Both the position numbers and the translations under genes were made by a program. Shown here in pieces: positions 1 to 11,716 of a stretch of 64,000 bases of DNA (position 1 is the first letter of the stretch; every line of letters begins with the position of its first letter). This DNA is from Lycium barbarum (taxonomy: Eukaryota; Streptophyta; Magnoliopsida; Solanales; Solanaceae): positions 44,352,950-44,416,949 of the forward strand of contig NC_083348.1 of the NCBI RefSeq assembly GCF_019175385.1, in the 5' to 3' direction. The notes under the pieces were generated by a model. It had not been told where the DNA came from. It saw nothing but the letters and a program-made list of their open reading frames with translations, and searched no databases.

Positions 1-484
1 TAGCAGAGAAGCTCACAATACAACTGGCGATCAACTGGGAAATAAAGAGTAAAGCTCAGAGTATTTTTGGAACTCTTGGTGATGATAATTAAATATCAGG
101 TTGATCGCTATGTATATGAATGATGGGGTTAATAGATAAGTTATCGAAAATTGTCAGCAGAATATAAGGGAAGATTGAATGGACCATAAGTAGAAAGGTT
201 TCAACCCCGAAATGAATAAAGGAGGACTGTCACTTCAGGAAAATGATACAGCGTCATAAGTCTATAAATTATAGTTGTGATTTATTAATCTAAGCTGTAG
301 CCTCCAAAGAACCGCGAGGAGGAGCACAAGTTGCATAGTTCGAATAAGTTCAGCTCTGAATGCATGAGTAAGACTACAAGTAAGTCAAGTCAATACCAGC
401 AAACACCGGTGAGAATATTGACAGCAACATCAGAATGAGCTCTATTTTAACATTCGAGGACGAATGTTCCTAAGGGGGGAAGGA
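1..484 (+). mobile_element. Element G: 3' end of internal region
   Basis: No coding sequence is visible. The stretch ends in a purine tract (472-484) immediately before an LTR and carries the phrase ACATTCGAGGACGAATGTTC, which also precedes the 3' LTR in elements A, B, C, E and F. It is therefore read as the non-coding 3' end of a plus-strand LTR retrotransposon whose remainder lies left of the window. Its LTR is related to that of the pol-less element E, so G may also lack pol, but this cannot be seen here. Confidence 0.75.
472..484 (+). other. Polypurine tract of element G
   Basis: A run of A and G with seven consecutive G lies directly against the LTR start TGTTACATCC. This is the usual plus-strand priming site for reverse transcription of LTR retrotransposons. 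Confidence 0.8.
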
Positions 485-884
485 TGTTACATCCCGTACT
501 TCTGAAGAAGCACTTGTTAAATTTAAGCGTAAGTATGTCGAGCTATGGCTAAGTAAAATAACTTTGGAATATATGAAGCGAAGCATTATTAAGTATATTT
601 TATGAGTAAAGGATGTATATAAGAAATACCGGAAGATCCTATAAGGAAATGAGTAGAAGAAATTGAGTAGTATGACATTGGAAAAGGTGGGCAAGGTTTC
701 GTACGATAATTCTAGTCCAACTTGGGAAAGAAATATCTTTTAGAGTATGAAGAGTTTTGAGGTGAAACAAAATCCTAAAATGAAGTTCGTCGAGTCTAGT
801 TTCCAATACAACAAACCGCTTGTCGATAAGACATCATAGTAAAGAATTATGGACGTTACAAGTTAGGCTGACAATGCAGAAACG

Positions 885-967
885 CTGCTACAGTAACCGG
901 CAGCTACAGTGCTGCTACAGTACGACATGCTACAGTGCTCGACCCCGAATTTGACCCACTATTTAAG
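885..967 (+). promoter_or_regulatory. U3 motif cluster and TATA-like box of LTR G
   Basis: Four CTACAGT copies lie within 55 bp, then TATTTAAG at 960-967. Position about 400-480 bp into the LTR suits a U3 promoter. The promoter call is inferred from the motif and its placement only. Confidence 0.5.
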
Positions 968-1964
968 GACCAAATCTGATCCTAAACCTCATTGTTTAGC
1001 CCCAAAATACTCCAAATATTTCCCAAATGTTCTAGAAAATTCTCCCAACTTCAGTTCACTAGATTTTAACGCAAATTAAGAAAAATCCCTGAATTTAAGT
1101 TCGCACAACACATAGCTGCGATTATAATATCGAATTGCGGCAAAACTCGGCTTGGATTCAAGGTGATAATTGAAGATATTGCAATTCTAGCGGGTGAAAG
1201 GTATGAATCTTTCCTTATTAGTATTGAGTTAAGCCTATTTACGGAGGAAAAGTTACTAAATGAGCGTATAATGAATTTCTGGGTCGAGAAATTGGATAAA
1301 ACATCGTGTGGGGTGTTTATGGAATATTTTGGTGTTGATAATATTGTTGTTGAGGTTGGTATTGTTGTTGTTATTGATTGGTTGCTGAATTGTGATTTCG
1401 GGCTGGGCATATAAACAGGGGAGATGCTGTCCGAATTTCGGCAGATTCTAAATGGATTTAAATTGAAGGCTTAAGACAAGCATATGATAATGAGCCTAAC
1501 AATAGTATGAATGGTTTTATATGTAGATTACGAGACTATGAATGATCTTATGTAGATTGCAAGAAAGAAAGTAAGTTGGAAAAGTCGAGAAGTAAGCTTC
1601 CAGGTATGTCAAGGCTTTCCCTTTCTTTCATTTTGGCATGATCCTATGACATGAGCGAACAACGAGTAATCGAGTCTCCATGTTACTCTACTCTTAAAAG
1701 TAATAGGAGTATCTCAGTTCTTGGTGATCCTATACCCCTTGTTATGATTGTTCCTTCTGTTCATGGGTCCTGAGTTTTATATAATGATTATGTTAGTTCA
1801 CATTCATGCATTGCATTCATTTACATATATGCATATTGACCCGTGACCAGAAGGCATTATGTACGCGTATATTATGTATATCTATATATATATGGGGTAT
1901 GGGGAAATGGGCGAGGCGTTATATACGCATTACCACCTGATCCACTGGTGCACAGTGATGATGA

Positions 1965-2040
1965 TTATAATGCCCGAAGGGGCCATTATGCTATTATGCC
2001 CAAGTGGTCGTTATGTTATTATGCCCGAAGGGGCCTATAT
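1965..2040 (+). repeat. Short tandem repeat ATTATGCCCGAAGGGGC
   Basis: Three copies of a unit containing ATTATGCCC(G/A)A follow each other inside LTR G at about 35-bp spacing. It lies in the part of the LTR that is repeat-expanded in other families (compare 46357-46760). Confidence 0.6.
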
Positions 2041-2283
2041 GGGATATAGATTGGGCCGTACGTTCCTCGACACTACGACCTATGCATATCATACGTCCTC
2101 AGAGGAATTTTCAGTAAGCAGATGCATTCATACAGGTATGTTCAGATAGTCAGACATATAGATGCATTCATACAGATATGTTCAGACAGTCAGACTTACA
2201 GAAGTATTCAGTCAGTCAGTTTAGCTTATGAGTTTCAGATTTCATTCATGACTCCTATATGTATGTTACTCTTCTGCCCTACA

Positions 2284-2352
2284 TATTCGGTACATTTTTC
2301 GTACTGACGTCCCTTTTGCTGGGGGCCCGTTGCATTCATGCCTGCAGGTACA
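2284..2352 (+). other. Conserved LTR hairpin module, G copy
   Basis: CGGTAC, a 7-nt loop, then GTACTGA forms the first hairpin (one stem mismatch at its end). TCCC and GGGG arms follow, then CATGCCTGCAG|GTAC. The same order is found in LTRs of A, B, C, E, F and J. Confidence 0.55.
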
Positions 2353-2866
2353 AATCGACTGATTGACAGAACTCCTCAGTAGACAGTACTTGACATCCGC
2401 TGGTAGTGAGCTCCCTTTTGTTCGGAGTTTCCAGGTCTATGTGGAGTCTTTTTTTGTGTTTATGGACGACGGGTGAGCCGGAGCCCTGTCCTGCCCATGA
2501 CTCAGTTATGCTTCTTTAGAGGCTTGTAGACACATGTACAGTATAGTCAGTCGGTCCGTGGCCCTGTGGCCCATCCTTTGATTTATAGTTACTTATGAGA
2601 GTCGTTTCGGCTCGTACAGTGGTTTGAGCAGTTTTGCATATATTTTATGAGGCGGCCGGACAGTATACAGTTATGTTTTGTTTCTTGAGGAGGCGGCCAG
2701 ACCGCAGAGAGTTATATGTATACATCTGTGTTGGGATTTTTCTGAGTACAGGTGGCCTCTTTAGGCCTATCCACGTTCTTAGCTAAATGTAAGTTTAAAT
2801 GTTGGTTCGCCTGGTCCAGATAGGCACCGGCTGCCGGTCGCGGCCCTCCAGATTTGGGGCGTGGCA

Positions 2867-4565
2867 AGTTTAAACTAAGCTTATCTTTGATTTGGATTCA
2901 GTTAGTGGATGGATTTACTAATTGAGTCTTGGGTAAACCAATTTTTAAATGAAATTCTATTTTTGACCGTGGGGGCTCGGGGTTATATTTTTGGGTTCCA
3001 GATTAAAGTATGACAATATGGGTATTGTTGAACTTGTTTAACATCGTAGATTACTATTTGACTAGATTGAACTCTTTTGGTGAATTCGAAGGCAGTAGAG
3101 CTTTCAGAAGACTTATGTTTTGCTCGAATTGAGATTGGGAGCGTTCAGAGGCACTCGCAGAGAAAAGGTGATTTCTTGATGTCCGTGGCACATTTGCTCG
3201 ACATTCGAGGTATGTTAAGACTTTTTAGACTTTGTTTGAGGGATTTTTTTTGCTTAATAAAGATTAAAAATAGTATGACTACCGGTGACGTGATATGGGT
3301 AGTAGTGTACTCTTTAGTTATGGGCTGTGAACCAAGAATACCAAAGCATGTTGGCATTAGCTGTGATGTACTGCTTGTCTTATATTTGACTAGTTGATTG
3401 TGATTGGTACTTTATGAAACCTCGTACACTTGTGATAAACATGTTAACTAGACTTGTTGGCCATTAAGTCTTGAATTAGGGATGAACTTACTTGAACTGG
3501 TTCGCTATTAAGTCTGGACTTAGGGATGAACTTACCTGAACTTGTTGGCTATTAAGTCTGGAGTATTGATGAGTTTACTTGAACAATGTCGAAGTTGTTG
3601 ATGAACTTATCTAATCTTGTTGGCTATTAAGTCTGGATTTTTAGATATTTATTCTCTTATGTGTTGTATCATGCATATGCATATGGATGGATCGGGTTGC
3701 ACACCTGCAACGGGTTGCATTATATTGCAAGGTATTTGGCGTTTAAGGGTTGCATGATATTGACCTCTTAAGGTCAGAGCATGATTAGGTCTCTAGAGGC
3801 TAGGACTCAATGTGATTTGGGAGATCTGATAATTCTGGGTGGTATATGGACTTAGCGGTCCCCCACGGGTCACATCTTCCGTACAATCCCAGAAGCTTTG
3901 TATGTACACAGAGCATACTGTATTGCATTACATTTTATTACTCATTCCATAATTCATTTCCTGATTGGCTGTTTTATCTGATTTTCTGGACATCTGATTA
4001 TATGAATATGTGGCTTAGTTGATGCTTTTACATTCTTCATCTGGTTATTGATTCGGTTCGGATTAAGGCAACTAGTAAGGCAAAAGGAAACTTTTCTAAT
4101 ACTTCGTCACTACTTATTTTGTTGTCGGTATTTGATATATACTAAGTATGTGCTTCCTGCACTCAAACTACACTCGCTGCACTCTTTATGGCACATATTA
4201 TGTTCCGAGTACGAGCGGGACGAGTGAAGCTGCTTGAGTTCGAGGCCAGGATTACAGGGATTGTGGTGACTTGCTTGGCTGACCTGCAACACCCTTCTCC
4301 CTCCATCTTTTATTTATCCCTGTCTTTCCTTTGTATCCACACAATGTACTTGTGGAGTCCAGATTTGTATTGTATTCATAGTGGCTCTTGTACACATGAC
4401 ACCAGCTTACGTGGTATTTGTATTTCCTTACTAGTTTCTTTATGTAGACTTAGTATTTGGATATTATTTGCATATCACTTTACTTTTCGCTTAATTAACT
4501 CTACATGAATTGATATGCTAATCGGTTTGGGAATAGGTGCCATCACAACTTATGAAATTTGAGTC
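2867..4565 (+). repeat. Decayed LTR remnant (plus orientation)
   Basis: No convincing gene. The sequence has the flavour of an old Gypsy LTR: a GACCGTGGGGGCTCGGGG segment near 2965, a TGCACTC segment near 4170, and an end reading GGTGCCATCACAACTT then GAGTCGTGA near 4545-4570, like LTR ends in this group (GTCGTGACA). The left edge is cut by element G. Assignment is by general resemblance, so the family and exact borders are uncertain. Confidence 0.45.
3455..3625 (+). repeat. 45-bp tandem repeat
   Basis: The phrase GTTGGCTATTAAGTCTGGA recurs at 3455, 3500 and 3544 and again near 3619 after a longer interval, giving about three 44-45 bp units with AGGGATGAACTTACTTGAAC between them. It lies in the decayed LTR remnant. 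Confidence 0.7.
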
Positions 4566-5878
4566 GTGAAATAGTCAAATTAAGCTAATACAGAAATAAT
4601 CGACATAAATTAAACAGATTAGGATGTTACCTTTTTGGAGCAACCATGCCAAATCCTTGAATTGAGAGCCTCCTTCACTTATTCACTTCATCTTGGCCCT
4701 TGACCGGTGAATGATGAAACAAAGAGAAAGGAAACATTTACATGCCTCGAAACAACTTCAAATTAGCCAAAGATGAAACATAGCCAATTTGAGCACAATA
4801 GCACTAGTTCCTTCGATATTTTTGCTTGAGTGAGTGTGAAATCCTTTTTTTTTTTCTTTACAGTGAGATGGTGGAGTTCTTATATAGAACTCCCAATAAC
4901 CTAAAGATGTTCAAGTCGATGTGAGATGGATTCAAATTCCAAATTCCTCTTGGAATTCATGGGGTGATTTGAAATCCACAGTGAGACAAAATAATTAAGA
5001 CTGAGCAGAGGCATGCAGCAAAAGAGAGGAGAGAGAAGAGGAGGTACTCGTACTTCTGGTGGGCCAGTGGTTAAGAGAGGGAAAGGCGATTAATTGCTCT
5101 TTCCCAAAATGGACAAGCAACAACTAAGAAAGTAATGCACGCATGAACTTTTGCCATTTCCTGCGATATTGATGGGGGAGAGGGGAGAGGACAAGCTGCT
5201 AGGGTTTCTTTACCCTCAGCCACTCCTTCACTAAAATGAGATGCGAAAGAGGCGTTGCCTCATTTAACATGATAATGGGTCGGATCACGAGAAAACGAGG
5301 TGGACCGGGCAAATTTCCTAAAATCGGACTAAACGATTTCGTAATTCAGCCTCAATAGCTTCTTTCTATTTAAAGCATAACCAAAGTGTTTAACTACAAC
5401 CAATTGAGTTTTGAATGTCCGAAATCACTTCAATTTAAAAACCTCTTTTGAGGTTAATTGATTTAAATAAAATTGAAATGAACTAATATTCAACTAACTT
5501 AAATAACGTCTTAATTTAACAGAGAAACATAATTATTAATCATTATACTAATTATACTAATTATAACTAAACTTAATTTGACACTTAAAAACATTTTCTC
5601 AATTAAATAATTATTTTTTGACATAAATTGATTTCAAGTTCGCATAATTAATACATAATTAGTACTTAAAATCATATGTAATATATATTTACCAAAAATT
5701 AGGATGTTTTGTCCAATGAAATTGCAAAATACTCTTAAAATATTATAAAAAATCTCTACTCAGTTCTATTTGAATTTGAAGAAGTCTAACTAATTCAAAG
5801 AAGTCTGACTATGGGTGTCAACACTTAGCCTAGGGACATTACATAAGCAAAAATGAAATTCCCTTGATGGTCTCTTAC
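4566..5878 (-). repeat. Candidate LTR or promoter region of unknown element
   Basis: Read on the minus strand the segment begins TGTAAGAGACC directly after a G-rich purine tract (5879-5895) and ends near GACTATTTCA at 4566, so it has TG...CA ends. It holds a good minus-strand TATA box (TATATAAG, 4879-4886), followed by a leader and a donor-like CAAAAAG|GTAACATCC near 4631. This would fit a 3' LTR of a minus-strand element. A host promoter with first exon is the alternative. No second LTR copy is in the window. Confidence 0.35.
4879..4886 (-). promoter_or_regulatory. TATA box on minus strand
   Basis: TATATAAG in a GC-balanced stretch, followed on the minus strand by a pyrimidine- and A-rich leader. 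It is the clearest TATA box in the left 6 kb. Confidence 0.5.
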
Positions 5879-6082
5879 AATACCCCTCCCCCACATTGAT
5901 CATTTGAGTAGCTTCCATCACTATTGAGTTTAAAAAATATGGGAGGAGGTTTTATCTAGGTAACTGGAAAGCCTGACAGATGCTCCTCCAGCTATCCCTA
6001 GCCTTATCATGCTGAAGAGTTTTCTGAGCACTGCAGAATAAGAGAAATAGTGTTAGTACTAGTTCTGTATACAGAGGTTTTA
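5879..6082 (-). other. Unassigned interval with a minus-strand purine tract
   Basis: The + strand reads ATACCCCTCCCCCAC at 5879-5893, a possible polypurine tract on the minus strand for the candidate LTR to the left. The remaining 190 bp have no recognisable coding or RNA feature. Confidence 0.35.
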
Positions 6083-7441
6083 TGTCACGCCCCAAAACCC
6101 ACCCTGGACGTAACAGACATCCGGTACTATGAACAACACCGGAAGCACCTTATGAATTCATAGCAACAAGTCCTTTTTTTTTTAGTAATCTTTCATTAAT
6201 AGTTTAAGAGATGTTACAAATAACTTAAATAAATCATGATCATGATTCGTGAAATAAAAATCAGTGGAAGTCTTATTTCGACATTTAAATTAACATGCCT
6301 CCATACAACATAAGAGACATCTAAGACGCTACCCACACGTTTATAACTATCTATGGAGCTTCTAAGAAAATAACTAACTCAGGACAAAACCTGAAACTGC
6401 TAAGAAGTAATAATTGACTCAATGAACACCCACGAACAAATGTGTGGGCTGACCAACAATCTGGAAAGCAGCAAGTACTCCTAATCCGCGAGATCTGTCT
6501 GTACCTGCTCTTCTTCGTTACCTGACATACCATAAAAAACAACAATGGTATGCCTGAGGGGTACTCAGTGAGTGTCTTGGGGACAATAAGTAATATAACA
6601 AAATAATAAAATAATGATTAGTGAAAACAGTTCCAATAGAATAATTTGAAATCAAAGACAAGCTTAATCGTACAACCCAAAATCATCAATAGAAAACCAT
6701 CAAGATAAGTATATATCTTTTCCAATTCAGTATACCATTTATTACCATTTGAGTCTTTTCAATTCGAGACCAATATCATCAATAAGCCACTCACATGCGA
6801 ACAAGTTCATTATCATCAATAAGACACTCACAGAAAATAAAGATACGAAGCAAGCCAGTCACAGGCTTCCACAATACGAAATAAACCACTCACAGGCAAC
6901 CAAAGTAACACATGCCAATATAGCCCCAAATCAGTAGAGATGACCATTTAAGGTTCCCTAAACCAGCTTAGAAGCACCACATCGGGGTTGGTCACCTTCG
7001 AAGGCCATCCTTCCTCCCGAATGGCTAGGGAAACACCACAACGGTGTTATGAACCCTCGATGACCACTCTTCCTCCTGAATGGCTAGGCTAATATCACAC
7101 CAGGGTTATGAACCCTCGATGACCACTCTTCCTCCTGAATGGCTAGACTAATACCACATCGGGGTTATGAACCCTAGATGACCACTCTTCCTCCCAAACG
7201 GCTAGGCAACCCCACTAGGATCCACAGTAACTACCCTTCCTCCCGAGTGGCTAGGCCAATCACAACCAACAGAGAATCATAGCAAAGCAGTTGAATCACA
7301 ATCATAGCATAGAAGACGAATCTCAAATCATGGCACGGAAGCCGAGTCAGAAGTCATATCATGTTAGTCACATTATTCATTAAGGATTATGTTCAACCTC
7401 CCATTATAGGGGTACATCAAGTCATTTCAGTTTTAGAAAAT
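6083..7441 (-). repeat. LTR H, interrupted by element D
   Basis: The segment starts TGTCACGCCCC, the usual inverted end of Gypsy LTRs in this window, and has no primer site to its left, so it is a 3' or solo LTR of a minus-strand element. Read on the minus strand, two hairpins occur near 6520-6580: CTGAG/CTCAG, and an 8-bp CATACCAT/ATGGTATG stem followed by CAG|GTAACG. It stops where D's LTR begins at 7442. The remaining part of H is not in the window. Confidence 0.6.
6964..7260 (-). repeat. 59-bp tandem repeat in LTR H
   Basis: The word GGCTAG recurs at 7023, 7082, 7141 and 7200 (exact 59-bp steps) and at 7249 (49 bp). Each unit reads roughly ACCACATCGGGGTTATGAAC then a CTCTTCCTCC segment. 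About five units. Confidence 0.85.
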
Positions 7442-7826
7442 TGTCACGACCTATTTTAGTCTAGGTCATGCGGGCACCTACCCTTCCTACCTCGGTAGGC
7501 GAATCCTTACCTCACGTTCACAATTGAATAGAATAATAACAGAAGAAGTAAAACGGCATAAGTCTCATACTATAGCATAGTCATAAATAAGTGCCGAAAT
7601 AGCTGAATCCACCCCAGTATCAGGTCTGGTCATACAAGAGCATCTAATCCAAAAACTAAGTCTTAATAATAATACATAATCGTCTCAACGATGTCTTGAA
7701 ATAAAGTAAGACATGAGTAGTAGAGGAGTCTCTGAAGTCAGCGGACGCCATACTCACCCTGGGAACTCAAGTAGAAGCGGAGAAGGCAATCAACTCCGAG
7801 TCAGAGAAGTCGATCCGACCTGGTAA

Positions 7827-7890
7827 TCTGCATTCATAAAAGAATGCAGCAAGTGCAGGTCAGTACAAACACAGTACTGGTAGGCATCAT
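7827..7890 (-). other. Conserved LTR hairpin module, D copy
   Basis: On the minus strand: CAGTAC, 7-nt loop TGTGTTT, GTACTG, then a second hairpin CTGCATTC, 6-nt loop, GAATGCAG. The first hairpin keeps the stem and loop size of other families. The second has a completely different sequence but still folds and still ends in CAG. Confidence 0.6.
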
Positions 7891-9659
7891 CGGCCAACCA
7901 AGCATAGATAACACAATTCAGAACATAAGCAGATAGCAAGGAAACCAACAAGTATAAAATAATACAATCACAGCCAAATGTCCGTCATCACCTACGTAGA
8001 ACATCTAATCCCAATTGTGCTGAGTCTGAATAAATCAATCCAAATACAATCATCACAAGTAAATGCCAAATCATCGTAACAACCATAAATACAATGCAAT
8101 GCCCGATGCGTCAATGAAATCTGATGCAATATGTATGAATATGATGTCGTGCCATGCAAATGAAGGGTACACATGTACTCTGAACTAAAATATCGACATC
8201 TCGGCAGCACAACTAGCTTGACTCGCGAAGTCTAAGTGCCACCCGTCCCGAATCTTTGCCCAACAGACAGATGGGACCCCGGATCTTTGCCCACTGGGGG
8301 AATCCTCTCCGGCACCACCCTGGGGGACCCACAGAGTCCATGCACTAACAACGACTCCGGAACAATCATCGGAACTCGTTCATACAACGACAATACCGAC
8401 ATAGATCATCGTTCATTGGCCTCTCACAATCACTCAAGTAAAGTGAAGTAGTAATATCATCCTTGTTCTTACAGTCACTCAAGTAAAATAGTTCATCACT
8501 GTCAGTTCACTCAATCCACGATACCGGTAATCACCAGCTATCGGCCATGTAACATGAATGTGTGAGAATGCGTGCCATGCATACATTGAATATCAACAAC
8601 AAGTCCAATAGCACAAGTACCATGAAAGGGTACATCAACAACGTACTATATCATAATACCAACACTGGTATGCCCTCAATGTATATCTCACAAGTACCAT
8701 AAGAGGTATGCCAACCATGCATTATAACGCATTACGGACATGGTATGCACACATAAATAAGTCATAACATTAGCATAGATCCAGATATCTATCGCTACTC
8801 GTAGCATCAATTACCAAACGGAACAACAAACACATACAACGGGGTAGCTAGCCCCAACACGTAACAGGGCCCAACCTAAGGTAATGTCCAACAACTTTAT
8901 ACCCGAAGGTTCGCATGCTGTCTCCGACACTACATTCTAAATATGTGATTCGCTATGCATAGTCTCACTAAAGTAAACCATAACCTACCTGGACTGCTGA
9001 ACTGCAGCACTAACACGTCACTCTTTTGCCTTGCCCTTCCTCTGAAGCTCAGAACCAAAGTAGTTTAAGCATAATCAAATTCCATATTAGAAATCACGAA
9101 TAACGATACTAATATTGCTATGATATCAATTAGGTCCAATTTAACCTAAAGGTTAGGGAAATGGGCCCACAAGGGCCAAATGGGAAATCCGAAGACAAAA
9201 TATCAAATTAAGTTCTAGATGATCATAACCCAAACATTAATTGTGTATTTCACTCATGAATTGCCTCAAATCTGATTTCAATAGAAAACCCCCAAATCGG
9301 GTATGAACCCTAATTTCCCAAATTCAAAATTCGATGTTAAAAGTGAAAGATATGGGATTACTAAGATTAGATTCATCACTTTTTAGTGTTAACATCATCA
9401 GTTTTATCAATTAAAACCCTAGGGAAAAGTTTCTCAAAACCCTCCTCCAAACTTGACTTCTAAGGGATCGAAAAAGAAGGGAATGATTCTAAGATGGTAA
9501 TGATTAAAGAGGAGTAAATGATTAGGCAAGACTTTACCTCCAAGAATTTCCTCAATTTCTCCTCAAGAACAAGTCTCTCAAGCCCCAATACCGAGTTATG
9601 TCAAAAATGAGGGTCTAAGTCTTGTTTTAAGACACATTTAATGAACTCTGCCCCTGCAC

Positions 9660-9815
9660 GTGACCGCTCCGGCGAAGGTACTGCCGCTATAGCGGCGCCG
9701 CTGTGGCGGCTGGTTCACTGCTTCAGTGGTAAGGTGAAATTTGGGCGGTCATGATACCGCCACAACGGTACCGCTGGGGTGGCTCTGGTGCCGCCATAGC
9801 GGGCACCAGACACCA
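9660..9815 (-). promoter_or_regulatory. Palindromic GC-rich motif cluster in D LTR
   Basis: Repeated short palindromes related to GCCGCTATAGCGGC lie in the U3 part of the LTR, at the place where other families carry ACGGTCCGTA or CTGTAGCA clusters. A regulatory role is inferred from position only. Confidence 0.45.
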
Positions 9816-10249
9816 GATATCTATTGTTTTCTTTAAGTCTTCCCTCGAATTTTCGGGTTTTTCCCGAAGCCATCTGCTCATATTCCGAAAACCCAAACTC
9901 ATACAAAAATACGCTACGAACGCTCTCATGGTCTCAGAATTTCCAACGGAGGTCCCGTTGGCCGGGTCAACCACCGATGCCTACCTCTCATTTCCCGTCC
10001 AAAGTCCCGAAATGCACCTCAATGCATTGGGGACCGAACCATTATACACACATGTTCTAAATAACCCTCTGGACCTCTCGGAGTTGATGAAACTCCGAAA
10101 AAGTCCGTTTGCCAAAAGTCAACCTCGGGCCAAGATAGGTCAATAGACGCTCGGAAGTGGCGAAAGTGCCCAAAAGAACTATAACGACCAAACGGGTCGT
10201 TACATCAGATATCAATTGAACCGTTGTTCGTCCTCGAGCAAAGAAAAGA

Positions 10250-11716
10250 AGGAAGGTAGGAAAATACCTGAATCAGAGAACAACTGGGGATATCGGCTAC
10301 GCATATCGAACTCAGTCTCCCAAGTAGCCTCCTCCACAGGGCGGTGCTTCCATTACACATTCACAGAAGCAATCTCCTTGGACCTCTATTTCCGAACCTG
10401 CCTATCCAAGATCGTAATAGGCTCCTCCTCATAAGTCAAATTCTCATCAAGCAATATAGAATCCCAATGAACAATATAAGTACCATCAGAATGATATTTC
10501 TTCAGCATCGAAACATGAAAAATCGGATGAACTCCCGCCAAGCCTGGCGGTAATGCTAACTCATAAGCTACATCACCGATACAATCCACAATCTCAAATG
10601 GGCCAATGTATCTAGGGCTCAGTTTTCCCCTCTTACCAAACCTCATAACACCCTTCATGGGTGAAACCTTTAATAGAACTTGGTCACCAATAGCAAATTT
10701 CAAATCCCGGACCTTCCGGTCCACATATATCTTTTGCCGACTCTGAGCTACCACAAGCCTAGACTGAATAACTCTCACCCTATCAAGGGACTCTCTCAAT
10801 ATATCTGTGCTCCCAGGTCGAGCCTCGAAACCATCAAACTAACCAATCGGAGATCTACACCTCCTACTGTACAAGGCCTCAAAAGGCGCCATGCCAATAC
10901 TCGAATGGTAACTGTTGTTGTATGCAAATTCCACCATAGGAAAGTCTGATCCCACTGACCACCAAAGTCAATAACGCACGCTCTCGACATATCCTCGAGC
11001 ACCTGAATGGTTCGCTCGGACTGGCCATCAGTCTGGGGATGAAAAGTTGTATTGAACTCCAATCGGGTACCCAACTCATCATGAAATGCTCTCCAGAACC
11101 GGGAAGTGAAGATAGTACCCCGATCAGATACAACAGAAATAGGAATCCCATGCAATCTTACAATATCCCGAATATACATCTTGGCTAACTTCTCCGCGGT
11201 ATAAGAAACCTGAACCGAAACAAAGTGTGCGGATTTAGTCAATCGATCCACTATCACCCAAATAGAATCAAACTTGCCAAGAGTCTTCGGAAGATATGTG
11301 ACGAAATCCATGGTAATCGTCTCCCACTCCACTCGGGAATGGGCATCCGCTGAAATACCCCACCAGGTCGCTGGTGCTCATACTTTACCTGTTGACAATT
11401 TTCACACTTGGCCACAAAATCTACTATATCCCTCTTCATACGCCGCCACCAATAGTGCTTTCTCAAGTCACGGTACATCTTAGTCGCTCCCGGATGAATG
11501 GAATAGCGAGAGCTATGGGCCTCAGATAAGATCAACTGAACCAGATCGCCAACACGAGGAACTGATACGCGTCCCGTAATCCTCAGAATACCCTTAGAAT
11601 CAATCACAGCCTCCTTGGCTTCCCCTCTCGACACCCTATATCGGATCTTGCTCGATTGAGGATCCTCGAACTGATGGGCCTTGATCTGATCCAATAATGA
11701 TGATCTCGCCTCGATC
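10250..11716 (-). pseudogene. Element D integrase with C-terminal domain (broken)
   Basis: Minus-strand reading from 11700 shows the end of the RNase H-integrase linker and the integrase zinc finger (histidines in [10 protein letters not shown], cysteines in CENCQQVK). The catalytic core follows, with the first Asp in TMDFV, the second in VSDRG and the Glu in DGQSERT, then the SPMKGV...YIGPFEI (GPY/F) module and a decayed chromodomain-like tail near 10320-10440. The reading frame changes at about 11340 and about 10935. Upstream it ends abruptly at element E's truncated LTR; the rest of D's pol lies at 20125-20221 and 53124-54330. Product in an intact element: insertion of cDNA into chromatin. 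Not functional here. Confidence 0.85.

Larger units (their letters stand above)
485..2866 (+). repeat. 3' LTR of element G
   Basis: The LTR begins TGTTACATCCCGTA and ends GGGGCGTGGCA, 2382 bp. It is homologous to the reverse complement of element E's LTR over most of its length, especially the first 250 bp. No primer-binding site follows, so this is a 3' LTR. Along it lie a CTACAGT motif cluster (885-940), a TATA-like box (960-967), donor-like sites AAAG|GTATGAA (GT at 1201) and CAG|GTATGTC (GT at 1604), and the conserved hairpin region (2284-2352). Confidence 0.85.
7442..10204 (-). repeat. Left (3') LTR of element D
   Basis: The 2763-bp LTR starts TGTCACGACCTATT and ends GGGTCGTTACA. D reads on the minus strand, so this is its 3' LTR. 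It includes a GC-rich cluster of CCGCTATAGCGG-like palindromes (9660-9815), donor-like sites on the minus strand at about 9537 (GAG|GTAAAG) and 8990 (CAG|GTAGGTT), and the hairpin module at 7827-7890. It was inserted into LTR H. The purine tract normally next to the LTR has decayed. Confidence 0.8.

Noticed and set aside
1163..1414. 83-codon plus and 114-codon minus ORFs
   Set aside because: Inside LTR G between the two donor-like sites; the homologous part of E's LTR is not open.
2867..4565. Host gene with introns
   Set aside because: The ORFs (3077-3397, 4188-4508) have no protein resemblance, and the end of the region looks like an LTR terminus.
9751..10146. 131-codon plus-strand ORF
   Set aside because: It lies antisense in D's LTR and includes the GCGG palindromes; no protein family resemblance.
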